The notes beneath the pieces are model-generated. The model was given only the letters and a program-made list of their open reading frames with translations, did not search any database and was not told the DNA's origin. A stretch of 64,000 nt of DNA. Origin: Apoda limacodes (lineage: Eukaryota; Arthropoda; Insecta; Lepidoptera; Limacodidae). The DNA lies in assembly GCA_946406115.1 (NCBI GenBank), contig OX291557.1, positions 19,314,501 through 19,378,500 on the forward strand, written 5' to 3'. Shown here in pieces: positions 1 through 12,179 of this stretch. Position 1 is the first letter of the stretch, and each line of letters begins with the position of its first letter. The translations under genes were made by a program, and so were the position numbers.

Positions 1-141
1 TGCTCTTGATAAAGCGACTTCATTGGTTTCTTCCAAAATTGAACTCTGATCTTTCGGTTTAACAAATTGGTATCGGAAACAGCTAATAGGTAGGTAAGTA
101 CTAATTTTTTAGCCTATCTGTAGAACCCAAGAAATACTTAC

Positions 142-256
142 TAAAATCGCCAGGATTGTGGTGTTTAGGGCATGGCAAACCGACGCTTCTTAGGTAAGGA
201 ACCATAGCTGCAGTATCACCTTGATATATGCAGCGACCATCTGCTATCACGTAAAC
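142..256 (-). CDS. ABCG transporter exon (after the H-loop)
   Basis: This is a 115-nt internal exon of an ABCG1/ABCG4-like half transporter. It encodes the stretch just after the H-loop, starting VYVIADGRCIYQG and running to the conserved CPKHHNPGDF motif that precedes the linker to the membrane domain. It is bounded by a TTTTTTCAG acceptor and a GTAAGT donor on the minus strand. It enters in phase 0, directly continuing the FDQ that ends the exon at 11457-11643, and it leaves one base over. Following exons, including the six-helix membrane half, lie off the left edge. Such transporters move sterols or lipids in related insects, but the substrate here cannot be read from the sequence. Confidence 0.9.
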
Positions 257-340
257 CTGAAAAAATAAATAATATTAATGAATAAAACGCCTGTTATAAC
301 TTAATAGCACTGTTGCTACAACAAGTTTCGTGTATCATGG

Positions 341-413
341 TTTAGTTGGGTTACTCACAGTAAAGGTTTAATTAGGTTACTCACAGTATTTGTTTAGTTG
401 GGTTACTCACTGT
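341..413. repeat. 26-bp tandem repeat, three units
   Basis: Three units begin at 341, 367 and 393, each of the form TTTAGTTGGGTTACTCAC. The middle unit carries two substitutions. It is a short intronic tandem repeat with no evident function. Confidence 0.75.
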
Positions 414-749
414 TCTGAAAATATTTATAACTCGTCGGTTGGACGGACGTAATAGAATTGTCGCGCCTACTCTGGATGGACCGGCACCTCAGTCAGTCAT
501 AATCTTTGACAAGTCGCGGCTGCGTATGTACATTGTTTTGATTAAGCTTATTTATATTAAGTGGATTATAGACAGTGAAACAAATTACACATACACAAAC
601 ACAATACAGCTCTTTTTACACAAAGTGAATAAAAAACATCTGACGCTAAAACGAAAAAGACGAAAACTTTAAGTACGACGTAATTTTTCTTAGGGCCTAC
701 GTACGGCCTAGTTTTAGTAAACAACACTAACAGTATAGGTTTAGTTAGG

Positions 750-894
750 TTAGCCTAGTTGATAGTGTGGCCGACTGCTGCGGAGAAGGTGTGGGTACGA
801 TTCCTGCATTGGACAAACATTTATGTGATAAAAACATTCGTGTTTGTCTCGAGTCTCGGTGTATTTATGTATAATATGTATGTATTTACAAAAT
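750..894 (+). repeat. tRNA-derived SINE, copy 1
   Basis: The head is tRNA-like, with an A-box-like TAGCCTAGTTGATAGTG and a B-box-like GGTACGATTCC at 794-804. An AT-rich body follows. The same body recurs at 11925-12175 with a better B-box, so this is a dispersed pol III retroposon and not a tRNA gene. Confidence 0.75.
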
Positions 895-1478
895 ATTTAA
901 AATTTTATTATGTTATAAAACTTTTTTTACTTTTACCTAGTGCACTGAGTGATTTTCGTGTATTGAGTTTAATTAATACTTAAAAAAAACTGGATTTGAC
1001 CATTGTTGCAACACTTAAGCAAAATTTTAAGAGTGTAGGTTATTGCATTTAGTAAGTTATAAAAAATAGTGTGAAAATGACACTACACAACCGTGGAAAC
1101 GTTAAGTTCCCTACAAAAATTTAAAATTTTCGAGGCTAAATAATTTTAAGAAGTATGTAACAAAAACATCTTATAGTAATGTATATGACATTGTGTAATG
1201 ATTTTCAGTAACATGCATATCGTAATAGTGCGGAATTCCGGCTCGATGGAAATATCAGAGTCAATTTTTGTGTAAAAAAAAATATCTAACAAATTGGCGA
1301 ACAGCTTCGCGTAAAAAGTGGAAATTAATTTATTACAATAATTATATCACATATGATAAAGAAATTCTAAAACAGCAATTTCCCAGATTTATATTTACTT
1401 AATAGTTTAAAAAATAAATTATATCCCCGCTAAGGAATTATTGATTAAAAAAAGAAAAATGAGAGGGTCAGCTGTTAT
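895..1478. other. AT-rich intronic sequence
   Basis: No coding frame, RNA gene or recognised repeat is visible here. Confidence 0.5.
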
Positions 1479-1849
1479 TGAAGTGAAAACTTCTTTAGCG
1501 GCGCTGTGCACTTTTTTTGTGATGGGTAAAAACTGTTAAACTCGCGTCAGGTCACGTGTCCTGATCGAAAATTCGTAAGATGTCACTCGCGTTAGGACAC
1601 GTGACCTTTATTTACATTAGGTTAGTTTTTATTTTTAGTATATGGCGATTATGAGTAGTACAGGGAGGTTGGATATGGGATTTTATTTCTATGACAGATT
1701 AAGCTGTCAAATATACAACGTCAATAAAGTAAATAAACAAAAGTTATTATTTTTAATAAATAAATATGGATAAGAAGTGATGGGAAGTAAATAGCGAGTA
1801 TGTTTTCACTTCTGCCAGCACTCCCGGAGTGCAACCTGTTTTTTTTTAA
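1479..1849 (+). mobile_element. MITE-like repeat family A, copy 1
   Basis: This is one of three similar 360-370 bp copies, with the others at 12867 and 26048. All share a left end GAAGTGAAAAC, a right part with the inverse GTTTTCACTTCTGCC, and a GGAGTGCAAC motif followed by a T-run. No coding capacity is seen, so it is probably a non-autonomous DNA element. The GAAGTGAAAAC motif is terminal on the left but internal on the right, so the superfamily is not assigned. Confidence 0.7.
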
Positions 1850-2883
1850 AGCGATGCCTTAACAGATATTTAAAACAATAACAGTAAATTTCTAGTTAAA
1901 GAATGTCTAAAGGCATGTTATTTTTTCTAGTCTGAAACTTGAAATAAGAAAGAGGTGCCTTAAGATAATGCTTCGAATGTCTAAATTCTATACCTCCCTC
2001 CGACGAGAGTAGAAGCGGAGCGAGTTATTTCTTGGGTGATTTATATCTGTAAAATCATGATGAACGTGTGGATTCCCTGACATGTCTAATACTCGATTAT
2101 AAAATCAAAACGAGAAGTTCGGCCTCGTGCTCCTACTGTTTAATCCTACTGGTAGGAGTATCAGGACACCCGCTGAGAAAAGCGTTCAAGCAGTCTTCAT
2201 TTGGATCTGATAAAAGTGATTTTTTATTACAGTCAAGTGAACCAACTTCCTTTTAAACTATCAGTTGATTTATTTTAGATTTATTTGATTATTTTTGTTT
2301 TGTTTTTATGCCCTAATGGTTTTTACTTCATTGATCTTACTAAAATGGTTTATTTAAACAAATTGAGACCCAAACTTTTCAGTAAATAACCTTTATTTCT
2401 ATTTAAGTTTCCAGCTCCGAAACTTGCAAGCTCCGAAGCTTAGCATTGGGACCCTACTACGCAGTTGAAAAATGGTCCAAGGTTTCCATGAGTTCCAAAC
2501 CCTACTTATAACTTATAAAGCGGAAATAAAGCAAGTAATTGCTTCCATTTCTGCTGTGGGAATATCATCACATTAAACAAACCAATAACTTTGGACAGAA
2601 ACCTATTAAGATGAGCATGGACATATTAAACAAGGGCAAGTTAACAATGTGTATACCTGTTTATTTTATTTTTTTGTGACATAAACTTATTAAATTATTA
2701 ATATGATTCGTTGCTGTAACCTTCAAAAATCTGCTTAAATTAGATGAAAAATATCTTCATTATTTGCTTGGGTAACGACATGTCTAAAATTGCTATCGCC
2801 GCCGTACACATTTGTCTAGGATAGTATAAAATATAGTCCAGAATTTAAAAAACGTTTATCCAGACTTAGATATAGCAGTTCGC
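1850..2883. other. AT-rich sequence without recognised features
   Basis: Only short chance frames occur here. I see no motif, tandem array or recognised repeat. Confidence 0.5.
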
Positions 2884-3427
2884 ATGGCTCTATGTACTTA
2901 CACCAGCTACAAATTGAACGGGTGGGTTAGGGCGGCCAAATTTAAAGAGTATTGGGATCCTTGGTGCAGACATCTCCAGCGATGTTCAGTTCCGAGATTA
3001 TCAACAGGACAAGTTGAAGCTGGCGTCCAAAAAGCTTGGTGTACTCAACAGAGCGAAGCAGTACAGTCGGGGCAAAGGTTGCTACTTTACAAGTCGCAAG
3101 TTCGGCCCCATATGGAGTACTACTGCAATCTCTGGGCGGGTGCACCCGGATACCAGCTTGGCATTTTTGACTTGGTTCAACGACGGCCTGTGAGAATTGT
3201 CGACGATTTCAAACTCACTTGCGGTATCGAACCCTTAAGTCTGAGGAGAGACTTTGCCTCTCTGTGTGTCTTCTACCGCTATTACAATGGGTTTTTATAG
3301 GGTCGGCAACGCGCGAGTGATTCTCCTGGTGTTGCAAGCGTCCATAGGCTACGGTGACCGCTTACCATCAGGCGGACCGTAAACTTGTTTGCCACCTCAG
3401 TGGTATATAAAAAAAAAAAAAAAAAAA
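2884..3427 (+). pseudogene. 5'-truncated Jockey-like LINE (RT C-terminus plus 3' tail)
   Basis: This is the last part of a Jockey-type non-LTR reverse transcriptase. Residues of the form GQRLLLYKSQVRPHMEY, LWAGAP and QRRPVRIV are the region after the catalytic core. The frame shifts near 3075: an upstream piece reading KLASKKLGVLNRAKQY lies in another frame. The frame stops at 3300. It is followed by the typical lepidopteran tail (ACGGTGACCGCTTACC, GGCGGACCGT) and a poly-A run at about 3410-3427. It is dead, because the catalytic domain and the 5' end are missing. Confidence 0.85.
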
Positions 3428-3614
3428 GCTGACTACTGGCGGTAAATGTGCAAATCCGCACATTGCCACCTTTTATCCAAAAACTAACCAAGCGAAATTT
3501 CTAAAGCCAATACACGTTAGCCGAGCCTCGGCCTCATGCCTTGCATAGGCAAATTGACACAAGGCAACAAGTTGGGCAAGTTCTAGGAATGCCACTGCCA
3601 ACTGCCAGTGTAGA

Positions 3615-3715
3615 CATGTTTATTTTAAACTCAAACTTTTATTCAAGTAGACTTTTGAACGGCACTTTTAAATCGTCAGTTTAATTAATAATTTTATACA
3701 CTTTGCCACCAGAAA
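3615..3715 (+). repeat. interspersed repeat tail (CTTTTATTCAAGTAGAC family)
   Basis: This fragment, with 'ttattcaagtagac' and 'aatcgtcagttt', resembles the segments at 4190-4290 (opposite orientation) and 15885-15960. It is probably the 3' tail of a lepidopteran retroposon. Confidence 0.5.
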
Positions 3716-4189
3716 GGATCCATTTATGGTAGTAGTAGGTACTAAGTTGATGAGTAGTTATTCTTTTATATTTTTCAAAGTCCGTCATCTCTTTTATAGT
3801 GTATGCAAAGAAACGATGTTCGCGTGATACCGCGATCATCCTATTAGGACACCTGAATCTTGACGCGCCACGACGGCGGCGCGATGGTTGTGGTCCATTA
3901 GGACAACGTCTTAGACAACAAAAAATCGGGCTGTACTGACTAGGTAAACCACAAGAATATCATCCAACAACGCTCCCATAATAACAGGAAAATATAAGAT
4001 TACCCGGTATGATACTATCGCACAAGGAATCTTTTGGTCTAGGTATTAGGTAACCTATATTTTTACAGCAAATTGCATTGAACTTCGAACATACTTACTC
4101 CGCCATTGTGGGGCGTGCAACAAATATTTGTTTGTTTCAAAAAATACGAGTTTGTGAATATTTTGCTCCAAGTCCAATCTATAAAAAAT

Positions 4190-4290
4190 ATTTAGCTCAA
4201 AAAATATTATTTCATAACTTTGACGATTCAAAAGTGTTTGTAAAAACCTAAGTTGAATAAAAAAAAACCTTTGACTTTGAAAAGTTGGCT
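4190..4290 (-). repeat. interspersed repeat tail, inverted copy
   Basis: The sequence 'gacgattcaaaagtg...' is the reverse complement of the family seen at 3615-3715. No coding capacity is seen. Confidence 0.45.
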
Positions 4291-4671
4291 GAGTGAAGGC
4301 AAATACCAACGTATACATGGACAGCCTGCTTGTCTTGCCTTGTCATTGCATGTCATTGCTTGTCATCGTTCGCCTAGTTGAAAGGCAAGCATCAACGTGT
4401 AGAGACTTTATTCAGCGTAGCTTGTCACAAATATGTGATTGCTTGTCACTACTCGTCGCACTTCTGAGATTTGTCGGTTTTTTGCACCATTTAAAGGCGC
4501 TTGTCTGCACTTGGTCAACCGTGCCCACATGTCTGTCCGTCCGCCATCACGTTGTTGCCGTTCGTCGCTCGTGACTACACGCACAAAATGTGACTCTCAA
4601 CAAAACGACGAACTTTTTAGGTTTTTGAAGTTATACCAAAATGAAACAGTTATTTAAAAATAAAAAAAAAA

Positions 4672-4870
4672 TTTAGGGCTCTGTGCCTTAAAAACGGAAC
4701 CCTTATAGGATCACTTTGTTATTCGTTGATCTGTCAAGACCCTTTTTTTAAGGATCGCTTGGTATCAAGCTGAAATTAAAAATTATACTCAGGTCTGCAA
4801 TCCCTTGGAGCAGTGAAAAAAGGTTATAGGAATCTAGGCAAAACCTAGACCCCTAATAGTATCATTTATA
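4672..4870 (+). repeat. fragment of the GGTTCCGTAC lepidopteran repeat
   Basis: It starts 'gggctctgtgcc' and continues through 'acggaaccctta' and 'ctgtcaagaccc'. It is a degenerate piece of the family that is nearly complete at 6175-6640 and 17255-17670. Confidence 0.5.
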
Positions 4871-5139
4871 TGATCTAAATCTTATCCACCGGATTTATGT
4901 TGTGTTGTGTTGTGATTAATGGTGTGTTATTGGATAGCTCTTCAGAAATGCATTTAAGATTTTAGATATTTGGAATGGAACCCTAAAAATTATGGTAATA
5001 CTGCCCACTTAATTTTATAAAATTTATTGTAATTATATTACGCGTGATCATTATTGATTTTCTAGGAAGCAGTGTGCAGACGAAAACAATCAAAATCGTG
5101 ATATGAATACAGGTTATCAATATCCAATTTTTGGGGTTC

Positions 5140-5345
5140 TGTACCTAAAGGGTGCTAGCTAACGTGACCCTACTAAGCTTACACTATCTCTCTGTCTATC
5201 TGTCTGTCTTGTGAACTAAACTGTAAGTTAGGTAGAATGCTAAAATTTGCAGAGAATATAGGAATTCCCTAACAAGTAAAAAAAAATGGCCAAGTGTGAG
5301 TCTGATTCGAGCTTCGAGGGGTCTGTACAAATATTATCTTGTAGG
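5140..5345. repeat. two abutting fragments of the GGTTCCGTAC repeat
   Basis: One fragment has the 'ggttctgtacctaaagggtg' start with CTGT runs. It is followed by a second fragment in the opposite sense, 'ggccaagtgtgagtc'. Both are non-coding. Confidence 0.5.
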
Positions 5346-6174
5346 GAGATGGTTTGTTCATACCGAGTTCATCGATTCAAACTCGATGTTTCAAAGATTT
5401 TGGCCGTTTTTTTGCGTATGCTTTAAGTTTCCCCTCAATAAAACTATTTTAAATTAACAATTTCTCACTTTTAGTTTTTTTTCCTTTAAGTAATACTTAA
5501 ACGGACTCCAATAGCCAGTCATAGTTTGTGATTGTAAATTGCGTATTGTGTGATTTCATTTTTCAGACCAATTGGTTGGTTTCATTTTAAGGAAAATACT
5601 TTGCAAAACATTTTTACTTTAGGGAAAAACATTACTAGTTATTTAGTATAATATATTCATAATTAGCAACGTTTGGTGCCAACGTATATAAACCTCACTG
5701 GCTTACTTTTTCGAATAAACCCAACTTATGTTATTATCTCTGGTTCTGGGTAAAAGTGGTGTCTGGTTTCAAGATGAATATGACATGTCACATGACATGG
5801 GTCCATTGGTATTTCGCTTAGAACTATATATCTCGGAACCAGATGAATTAAAGAGTAGATTGTGTCTAGTCAATCAAATTTGAATTGTCTGTAATATTTT
5901 GATAAAAATTAAAAGTTGTACCTGTTAGTAAGCCGGAATAAACCATTTTGCTCGCACTTATCGATGAACCCTTCGCCTCTTTTCAAATAAATGGGACGGA
6001 ATAGTATATTGCATCAGAATAATATTTTTACGGCGAGGGCGCTTTTTTGAATCCAGGGTGCAAAGAATTCTAGACTAAAATCCCGAGCACAGCGAGGGAT
6101 TATTAGAAAAATTCTAAATTCAAAGGACGCGCACGAGTTAAAATTATTTGCGACCGAGTGATACACTACTGTTT
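5346..6174. other. AT-rich sequence without recognised features
   Basis: I see no convincing exon, RNA or repeat beyond simple AT-rich sequence. Confidence 0.45.
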
Positions 6175-6640
6175 AGGTCTCCTTACCCAAAGGGTAAAAA
6201 ACGGGACCCTATTACTAAGACTCCGCTGTCCGTCGGTCCGTCCGTCTGTCACCAGGCTATCAGTGTATCTCATGAACCGTAATAGTTAGACAGTCGGAAT
6301 TTTTACAGAAGATGTATTTCTGTTGCCACTATAACAACAAATACTAAAAAATGGAAGAAAATAAATATTAAAGGGACTCCCATACAACAATCGTGATTTT
6401 ATTGTTCCTTTTTGTTTTATATTGATAATGGCAACAGGTAGACGGTTGAAATATTCACAGAACATTTAGTTATATATTCACTTGAAAAATAAATAATTAA
6501 ATCAAAATAAAACAAATATTTAAGGGGGGCTCTCACACACTCACACTCTACAACAAACGTGATTTTCTGCCGTTTTTTATAGATAATGGTACGGAACCCT
6601 TCGTACGCGAGTCCGACATGTACTTAGCCGATTTTTATCA
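6175..6640 (+). repeat. GGTTCCGTAC lepidopteran repeat, near full length, copy 1
   Basis: It runs from 'cccaaagggtaaaaaacggg' through 'gtatctcatgaaccgtaatag' and 'cacagaagatgtatttctg' to 'acggaacccttcgtacgcga'. The same order and spacing recurs at 17255-17670. It does not code for a protein. Its mobility class is not clear from sequence alone. Confidence 0.75.
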
Positions 6641-6659
6641 CCCTCTATCAGAAAAGAGG

Positions 6660-7380
6660 TATGTGTTAAATATATATAAGAACTTTACTATTCACTACTT
6701 GAGGAAAACCCACAATTTATTTTATATATTTTTTTTGATTATGCAGCTAGTTACTCGCTAAAAAAATGTTCTTGGTAAATCTCTTTGGTGATTGGAACAT
6801 TTACTAACAATAATGACGTACCAAATTCAAATCACATATGACCGAGCCAGCTCATCTGGCAGACGTTGTTCTGCCCTTTCCGTTGTTGCCGCACCCGTCT
6901 AAGCATTTGCCGCGCTATAACTTCGTTTTCGGTTTTGCTCGGCTCATTAGGGTCGTAGCGTGATGTTAAATATAACCTTCCCGAATTATTGGGCAATCAA
7001 ATGCAAAAAGAATTTTTCGAATCCGACTGGGAGTATAAGATTAGCGCATTCATTATATTAAGTAGTATAGATTGGCCCCCAGTGCCTTTTATCAACGGCG
7101 ATAAAAATCATTTGATATCGAGATGGTCATGTCATGATTAGTATTGTCGCTGTACATTATTGTTCTATACTATACGTTTATTCATAAAAAAGCTAAGCTA
7201 ACGAGAAATGTCAGGCTCGTTTAACTTACTCGTATATATTTTACGGGTGGAAAAAGGCTATTTGGTTATTAAACGAAAGCAAAAACATAGGTACCTCTTT
7301 TGTGGCGACTTATCTTTTCTTGATTTTAGAAGTGTTCGTGGCAAAATCAAAAGACTTTCCTGCTTATTTTCATTAAGAGT
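6660..7380. other. sequence without recognised features
   Basis: One GC-richer patch occurs at 6850-6960. I see no gene. Confidence 0.4.
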
Positions 7381-7387
7381 TTGTTGT

Positions 7388-7745
7388 TGTTTTGGGATAA
7401 AAAGTTCGCACGTTTGATACTTTTCACGCTTTTGATTACGCTAGTTTTTTTGACATCGACACCTATCGTTCGTGTAGCTTTGAAACGTTACTAATACAAA
7501 TTTTAGTTAAAAAACAAACGGTGCACGCAGTATGATAGCAACATACACACATTAAAAAGTGAATATTAGTTATTAGAGTATAGGCAGTTTGACCGACCAA
7601 CGCCAAAACCCCACCTCCGGACATGGGTCTAAAGTTTTTCAGTGGAAAAAGTGACGAAAATAACAAAGATATGGGAACATCAAGGAAAAATTAACAAACG
7701 CTTGACAGTTGTTACAGATGTTACTAAAATTTTGATATTTTCATT
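7388..7745 (-). mobile_element. MITE family B, inverted relative of 24963-25369
   Basis: Read on the minus strand, this matches the element at 24963-25369 over several blocks: 'ttttgggat' near 7390, 'gtgtagctttgaaacgttactaa' near 7475, and 'ccccacctccggacatgggtc' near 7607. A short extra segment lies near 7440-7470. The GGGCGCGTTCG end is eroded. Confidence 0.65.
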
Positions 7746-7989
7746 TATTATTTATACTATTATATATAATGATAAATATGTTATGAAAATTAAGAAAGAA
7801 CTTTTTTAGGGGAAGCTCATATGTATAAAATTTAATGAAAATTTTTTTTACTCACCCAATCGTGTGGGATATCATTGGATAGGGCGTCAAAAATGCAATT
7901 GAGGTATTTGAACATTTTTTTACCTACTAATGTATATAGAGCGAGTGGTTTATAGTGTATATAGAAGTATAGTATAAAATATATGGTTT

Positions 7990-8700
7990 AAATAATGATA
8001 TATAGACTATATACCATTAGAAAATTTTATATTTTCCAATCTCTTCGCAGATATCATCGCGATGTTGTTCCTAAACTTCCACAAACAAATAAAAGACTAC
8101 ACCGCTATCCGGTTCCCAACTATCGGAGTACCTTTGCCAGAAGACATTATAATTATAATGCTCCATTTCTATACACACAGTTAAATTCCAAAATTAAAAC
8201 GAGACACTGCAACAATCATAATATAAAATCTATTATACGTAACTGGCTTTCTGATCTCAACTACGATTTGACAGAGGATCTTTTACCAATTTAAGTTAGT
8301 GATAGGTATACAGTTTACCAACACAACACATTAAACTACACAATATCCACACTCTCTACTCACCTCTCACTTAAACCCATCGCACATCAATACTCAATGC
8401 TCATTATCATCTAATCACGCTAAGGACAACTTATACACTACCCACATATTATGCCTACATTCACTTTATTTAATATGCCTTTCATTTTTGCTTTGTTTTG
8501 TAACTTTTTTGCCATGTGTTAAATATAATTAATTATTATTAAATTCAAATACCAACTTACTACAGATTATATTGTATTGTTTTGTATGTGTTGGGCAAGA
8601 CATTGTAGCCTGTAACACAGTTTTAAACTACCACAGGCTGCAGGGCTTCAACAAATTTTATTGTATATTTTTGATAATTTTAATAAATAAATAATAAATA
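7990..8700 (+). pseudogene. LINE 3' end: RT C-terminal remnant plus 3' UTR
   Basis: An open frame of 99 codons (7995-8294) ends in a pattern like the C-terminus of non-LTR reverse transcriptases: a basic RR-x-Y-x-Y-N-A-P-F-L-Y segment followed by a short helical tail. After the stop comes a CA-rich untranslated stretch ending in an (AATAAATA)n tail near 8690. The length and tail suit a 5'-truncated LINE of CR1/Jockey type. No catalytic motifs remain, so the family is not certain. Confidence 0.55.
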
Positions 8701-9169
8701 AATATATATAGGCTTTGAATTTGTCATGTCCGTCCGTATATCACAGCATTGGAATTTTGTCTTTCGGTAGATTTTTTACAGAGAAAGTGTATTGCGTGAA
8801 GCGGCATACAGATATGTTATGAAAATTGAGCTAAAAAACATTAGGGATTAAACAAATATTTAACTATGGGATGAAAAATATTCTTTATCATGTGGGGATA
8901 GTGTTTCCAAAGTGCACTTGAGGCACTAATGAAAAGTTATCTTTAAGATTTATATTATGCATGTTATTGGCTCCTAAAGTTGAACAATTTGTGTGCCCGT
9001 CTCTATCTTTTACAGTGCATGATTTAAAACTGAAAAACAATCAGGATAGTAGGGCTTTAAATTCGCACTCTCTCACTTGACCGGTTTTTTTTCTTACTTG
9101 TTATTATTTTCAACAATATACTAACCTAAAATTATGAAACAGTGATTTAGGATTTTAAACCGCTGTACT

Positions 9170-9338
9170 GATAAAGATGAAATTTGGAATGGAAATAGTT
9201 CGAGTCTCGAAAAAGGATATAGGCTACTTGAAAACGTCAAGTGTGTGTCGGTTTTTTTTTCTTTAATTGAGGAGTTGCCGTTGAACTCCTACACCGATAA
9301 CCGAATTCCGGGCGTTTGGAACCGCGGGCAAAAGCTAG
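9170..9338 (+). mobile_element. Helitron-like 3' fragment
   Basis: The end 'accgcgggcaaaagCTAG' followed by T matches the 3' end of the family seen complete at 22346-22879. The left side is truncated. Confidence 0.5.
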
Positions 9339-9799
9339 TTCAAATATATTTTACTTAGTGGACTTTCTTATTTGAGCCTAAATCAAACCTTTCTTGTTTC
9401 ACAGTTATCAAAATAAGACAAGTAAGAAAAAATAAAGTTAAGTGGTGTCATGAACAACACAAAATGATTTGTGACATTAATTTGTTAAACTGTTTTTTTT
9501 TTCTTCGAATGATCCCGCTTTTCCTTATAGCTTATTACATCTGTCGTTATTTATCTTCATCGTAATTTTAATAATCACGTTTTAGTATTTTTGCTTGCTT
9601 TTATAATTTATTAGCAGGTATATTTGTGTTACTAAGTAGGTAATATGATTACGTTGTACACATCGATATGAATCATATCGATGGTTTTACATCAATCACA
9701 ATTTATCCAACCACAATATGATCTTATTACAAAATTTTTTATTTTGTCTATTTTTAATTAATATTAATAATTGCGTTTATTTTGATCGTGATTTTAGCG

Positions 9800-9950
9800 T
9801 CCCTTAGACAGAGGTGAAAAACGGAACTCTTATGCCTGCATAGTTTAATCACGTACGTCCGTATGTCAGATCTTTATACTTTTACAGCAAGCTAGACGTA
9901 AAATTTCATTTGATGTTGAAGATATAGCGAAACAATATGTATGTAGGATA
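9800..9950 (+). repeat. GGTTCCGTAC repeat fragment
   Basis: Degenerate remnant with 'aaaaacggaactctta' and 'gtccgtatgtcag'. Confidence 0.35.
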
Positions 9951-10170
9951 CTAGCTTTTGCCCACGGTTTCACCCGTCCTAAATTCAGTTCGGTTTAACG
10001 GCAACTCCTCAATTTAAGAAAAACAAACGACTCGTATTAGACGTTTTTAAGTAGTCTTTGTCCTTTCTTCATTCTTCTTCTTTCTCCATGCCAAATTTCA
10101 TCTTAATCGGTACAGCGGTTTCAGCGTGAAAAGGTAACAGACAGACAGACAGACACAGTTACTTCCACAT
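9951..10170 (-). mobile_element. Helitron-like element, reverse orientation, truncated
   Basis: On the minus strand it ends in CTAG at 9951-9954, followed by T. The interior includes 'ggcaactcctcaattt' and 'gccaaatttcatcttaat', as in the 23902-24156 copy. A short (CAGA)n run lies near 10140. Confidence 0.55.
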
Positions 10171-10859
10171 TCCTGGATCTGGGTAGAGCGAGATTGTTTT
10201 TCAGCGCCCCTTGGTCGACGTTTTCACGTCATGTAATAAATTATTAAATAAATAATAATTTCCTAAATTTTCAAACATCAACTTTTGTTGCAGACATCAA
10301 TACTTATTTAGCGACATTAGCAATTTTTATTTCTATTATTTCTATTCATTTTTTCGCATTTGTCTTTTTGGCGCCCCTAGCGCCTAGAGCGACCGCTCCT
10401 CTTGCTCTGTTACTGTGAATGCACGTCGCTAAATTTTTGGTTAAATATGCAGGAGATCCCGCGATCATTTTTAGTACTATAGAAGAAATTTTCATTATCC
10501 CCTTCGAAAATTGCCAAACATTTGAAATAAACAGGGCCAAGTTTTTACGTAGATCTCAACTTTAGATTTTATAGACCTCAAGAACTCAGAGCAGGAAAGG
10601 GAACATAAAACCTGGTATAAATATAAATGTTATTTCTTGGACCTTAAATTACTTCTTTTACTTTTATTGCACCGCCATACAGTATTTTAATTTTTATTCT
10701 CTGAATGCCTCGTGTATTGAAATATGAACATTAACTTTAAATTCATTTAACGTTGAAAAATGAGTTCGCAAATACAAAATTGAAAATGCGATGTTATCAA
10801 TTTTAAAACTATTACCTATTATCTTTCAGAAAAAATAAAATATAGTACTAATATTGTAA

Positions 10860-11115
10860 ATGTCTAGATGGATAAATGTTTGTTACTCAATCACACTTCA
10901 TCTACTGTAAGGATCGGAATGAAACTTGGCACACATATAGGTTAGGAAATGGGACATAGGCTACTTTTTATCTAGAAAAATTCAAAAGTTCAATAACAAT
11001 AATCGTGCTTAAATGAACTATAAATACAACTATAGCAAACTTCAATAGTATAGCTAAGGAGTTCCACGCCGATAACCGAATTTAGGGAAGGCGGAGCTGC
11101 TGGCAAACTATAGTG
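10860..11115 (+). mobile_element. degenerate Helitron-like fragment
   Basis: It carries the diagnostic blocks 'tgaaacttggcaca', 'aggctactttttatc' and 'ccgataaccgaatttaggg' of the 22346 family. The terminal CTAG is mutated. Confidence 0.4.
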
Positions 11116-11456
11116 TTGTTATAAAGAATAATTTAATAGATTAACATTGGTTTTGTATTATTGCTATATGAAAAATGGGGATAATGGGTTATTTTTTCTT
11201 TATCACCAATTAATGGAGATTCGCAAGGGGATAAGGAGAGCTACGGATTAATACCCGTTGAGAAATATATTTACACATATATATGTATGTCGCCGGCAAA
11301 TCGTCAATCGCAAATCTGTTCAGTTATGTGATAATTTATATTCCATACTTTACGATCTGCCTAGGCATATTATAAAACGGCGAATTATACGATTTGCCTG
11401 CGACATCTACATATTAAGCTGGTCATGCTTCAAGGAAATTAGTCAAGGGTTTTTAC

Positions 11457-11643
11457 CTGATCGAATAACTCCAAAAGCGAAGCAGCTGGCTGATGTATGG
11501 TGCAGACAACAGTCCGTCCCTGTCGCGCCAACTGTTTAAGCAGCTTGACGCACTGCAACGTGGTGACCGTATCCAGGCCGCTTGTTGGCTCGTCCAGAAA
11601 GAATACTGGAGGGTTATTCACCAGTTCCAAGGCGATAGATAGC
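11457..11643 (-). CDS. ABCG transporter exon (Walker B, D-loop, H-loop)
   Basis: This 187-nt exon encodes the catalytic end of the nucleotide-binding domain: [19 protein letters not shown] holds Walker B and the catalytic glutamate, TSGLD the D-loop, and CTIHQP the H-loop histidine. It then reaches the FDQ at which ABCG1/4 proteins continue into the next exon. The acceptor is ATCATCAG and the donor CAG|GTAAAA. Its first base completes an arginine codon begun in the exon at 26703-26960. This phase agreement across a 15-kb intron is good evidence that both belong to one gene. All catalytic residues are present. Confidence 0.93.
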
Positions 11644-11924
11644 CTGATGATAAAATTATTTGCATTTATCCGATTAGTTTAAGAAAGAGATTATCTCTAC
11701 AATATGTGAAAACTGGATCAGAGCACTTAGTACGAGAAATATATTTCGCCTATAATTTCCCATACATCTATAGTTCACATTCACATATAATTTCCGACAC
11801 AACCACAGATCACCTATAATTTAACCCACAACCAACCATAGTTCATCTATATTTCCGCACACGACCAAAATTTATTTATAATATCCCACAAAACACACAA
11901 CCATAGTTCATCCGTAGCTGACTC

Positions 11925-12175
11925 CCTCGCAGCCTAGTTGGTAGTGTGGCCGACTGCTGTGCTGAGGGTGTGGGTTCGATTCCCGCACTGGACAAACATT
12001 TATGTCATAATATAAACATTTGTGTTTGTCTTGAGTCTGAGTGTATTTATGTATGAAATGTATGTATTTACAAAAAAAAAAAAATTTATGTATTTGTATT
12101 CGTTGTCTGGTACCCATAACACAAGCTTTATACTTTGGGGCTGTGTGTAATGTCCAAAAATATTTATTATTTATT
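11925..12175 (+). repeat. tRNA-derived SINE, copy 2
   Basis: The A-box-like part is AGCCTAGTTGGTAGTGTGG. The B-box GGTTCGATTCC at 11973-11983 is a perfect consensus. The body matches 750-894, and the 3' part is an A-run and TTTATT-rich tail. This is the better preserved of the two copies. Confidence 0.85.
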
Positions 12176-12179
12176 TATT

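Larger units (their letters stand above)
257..11456 (-). other. ABCG intron of about 11.2 kb
   Basis: This intron separates the H-loop exon from the next ABCG exon. It is filled with mobile-element remnants listed separately. I see no other exon in it. Confidence 0.75.
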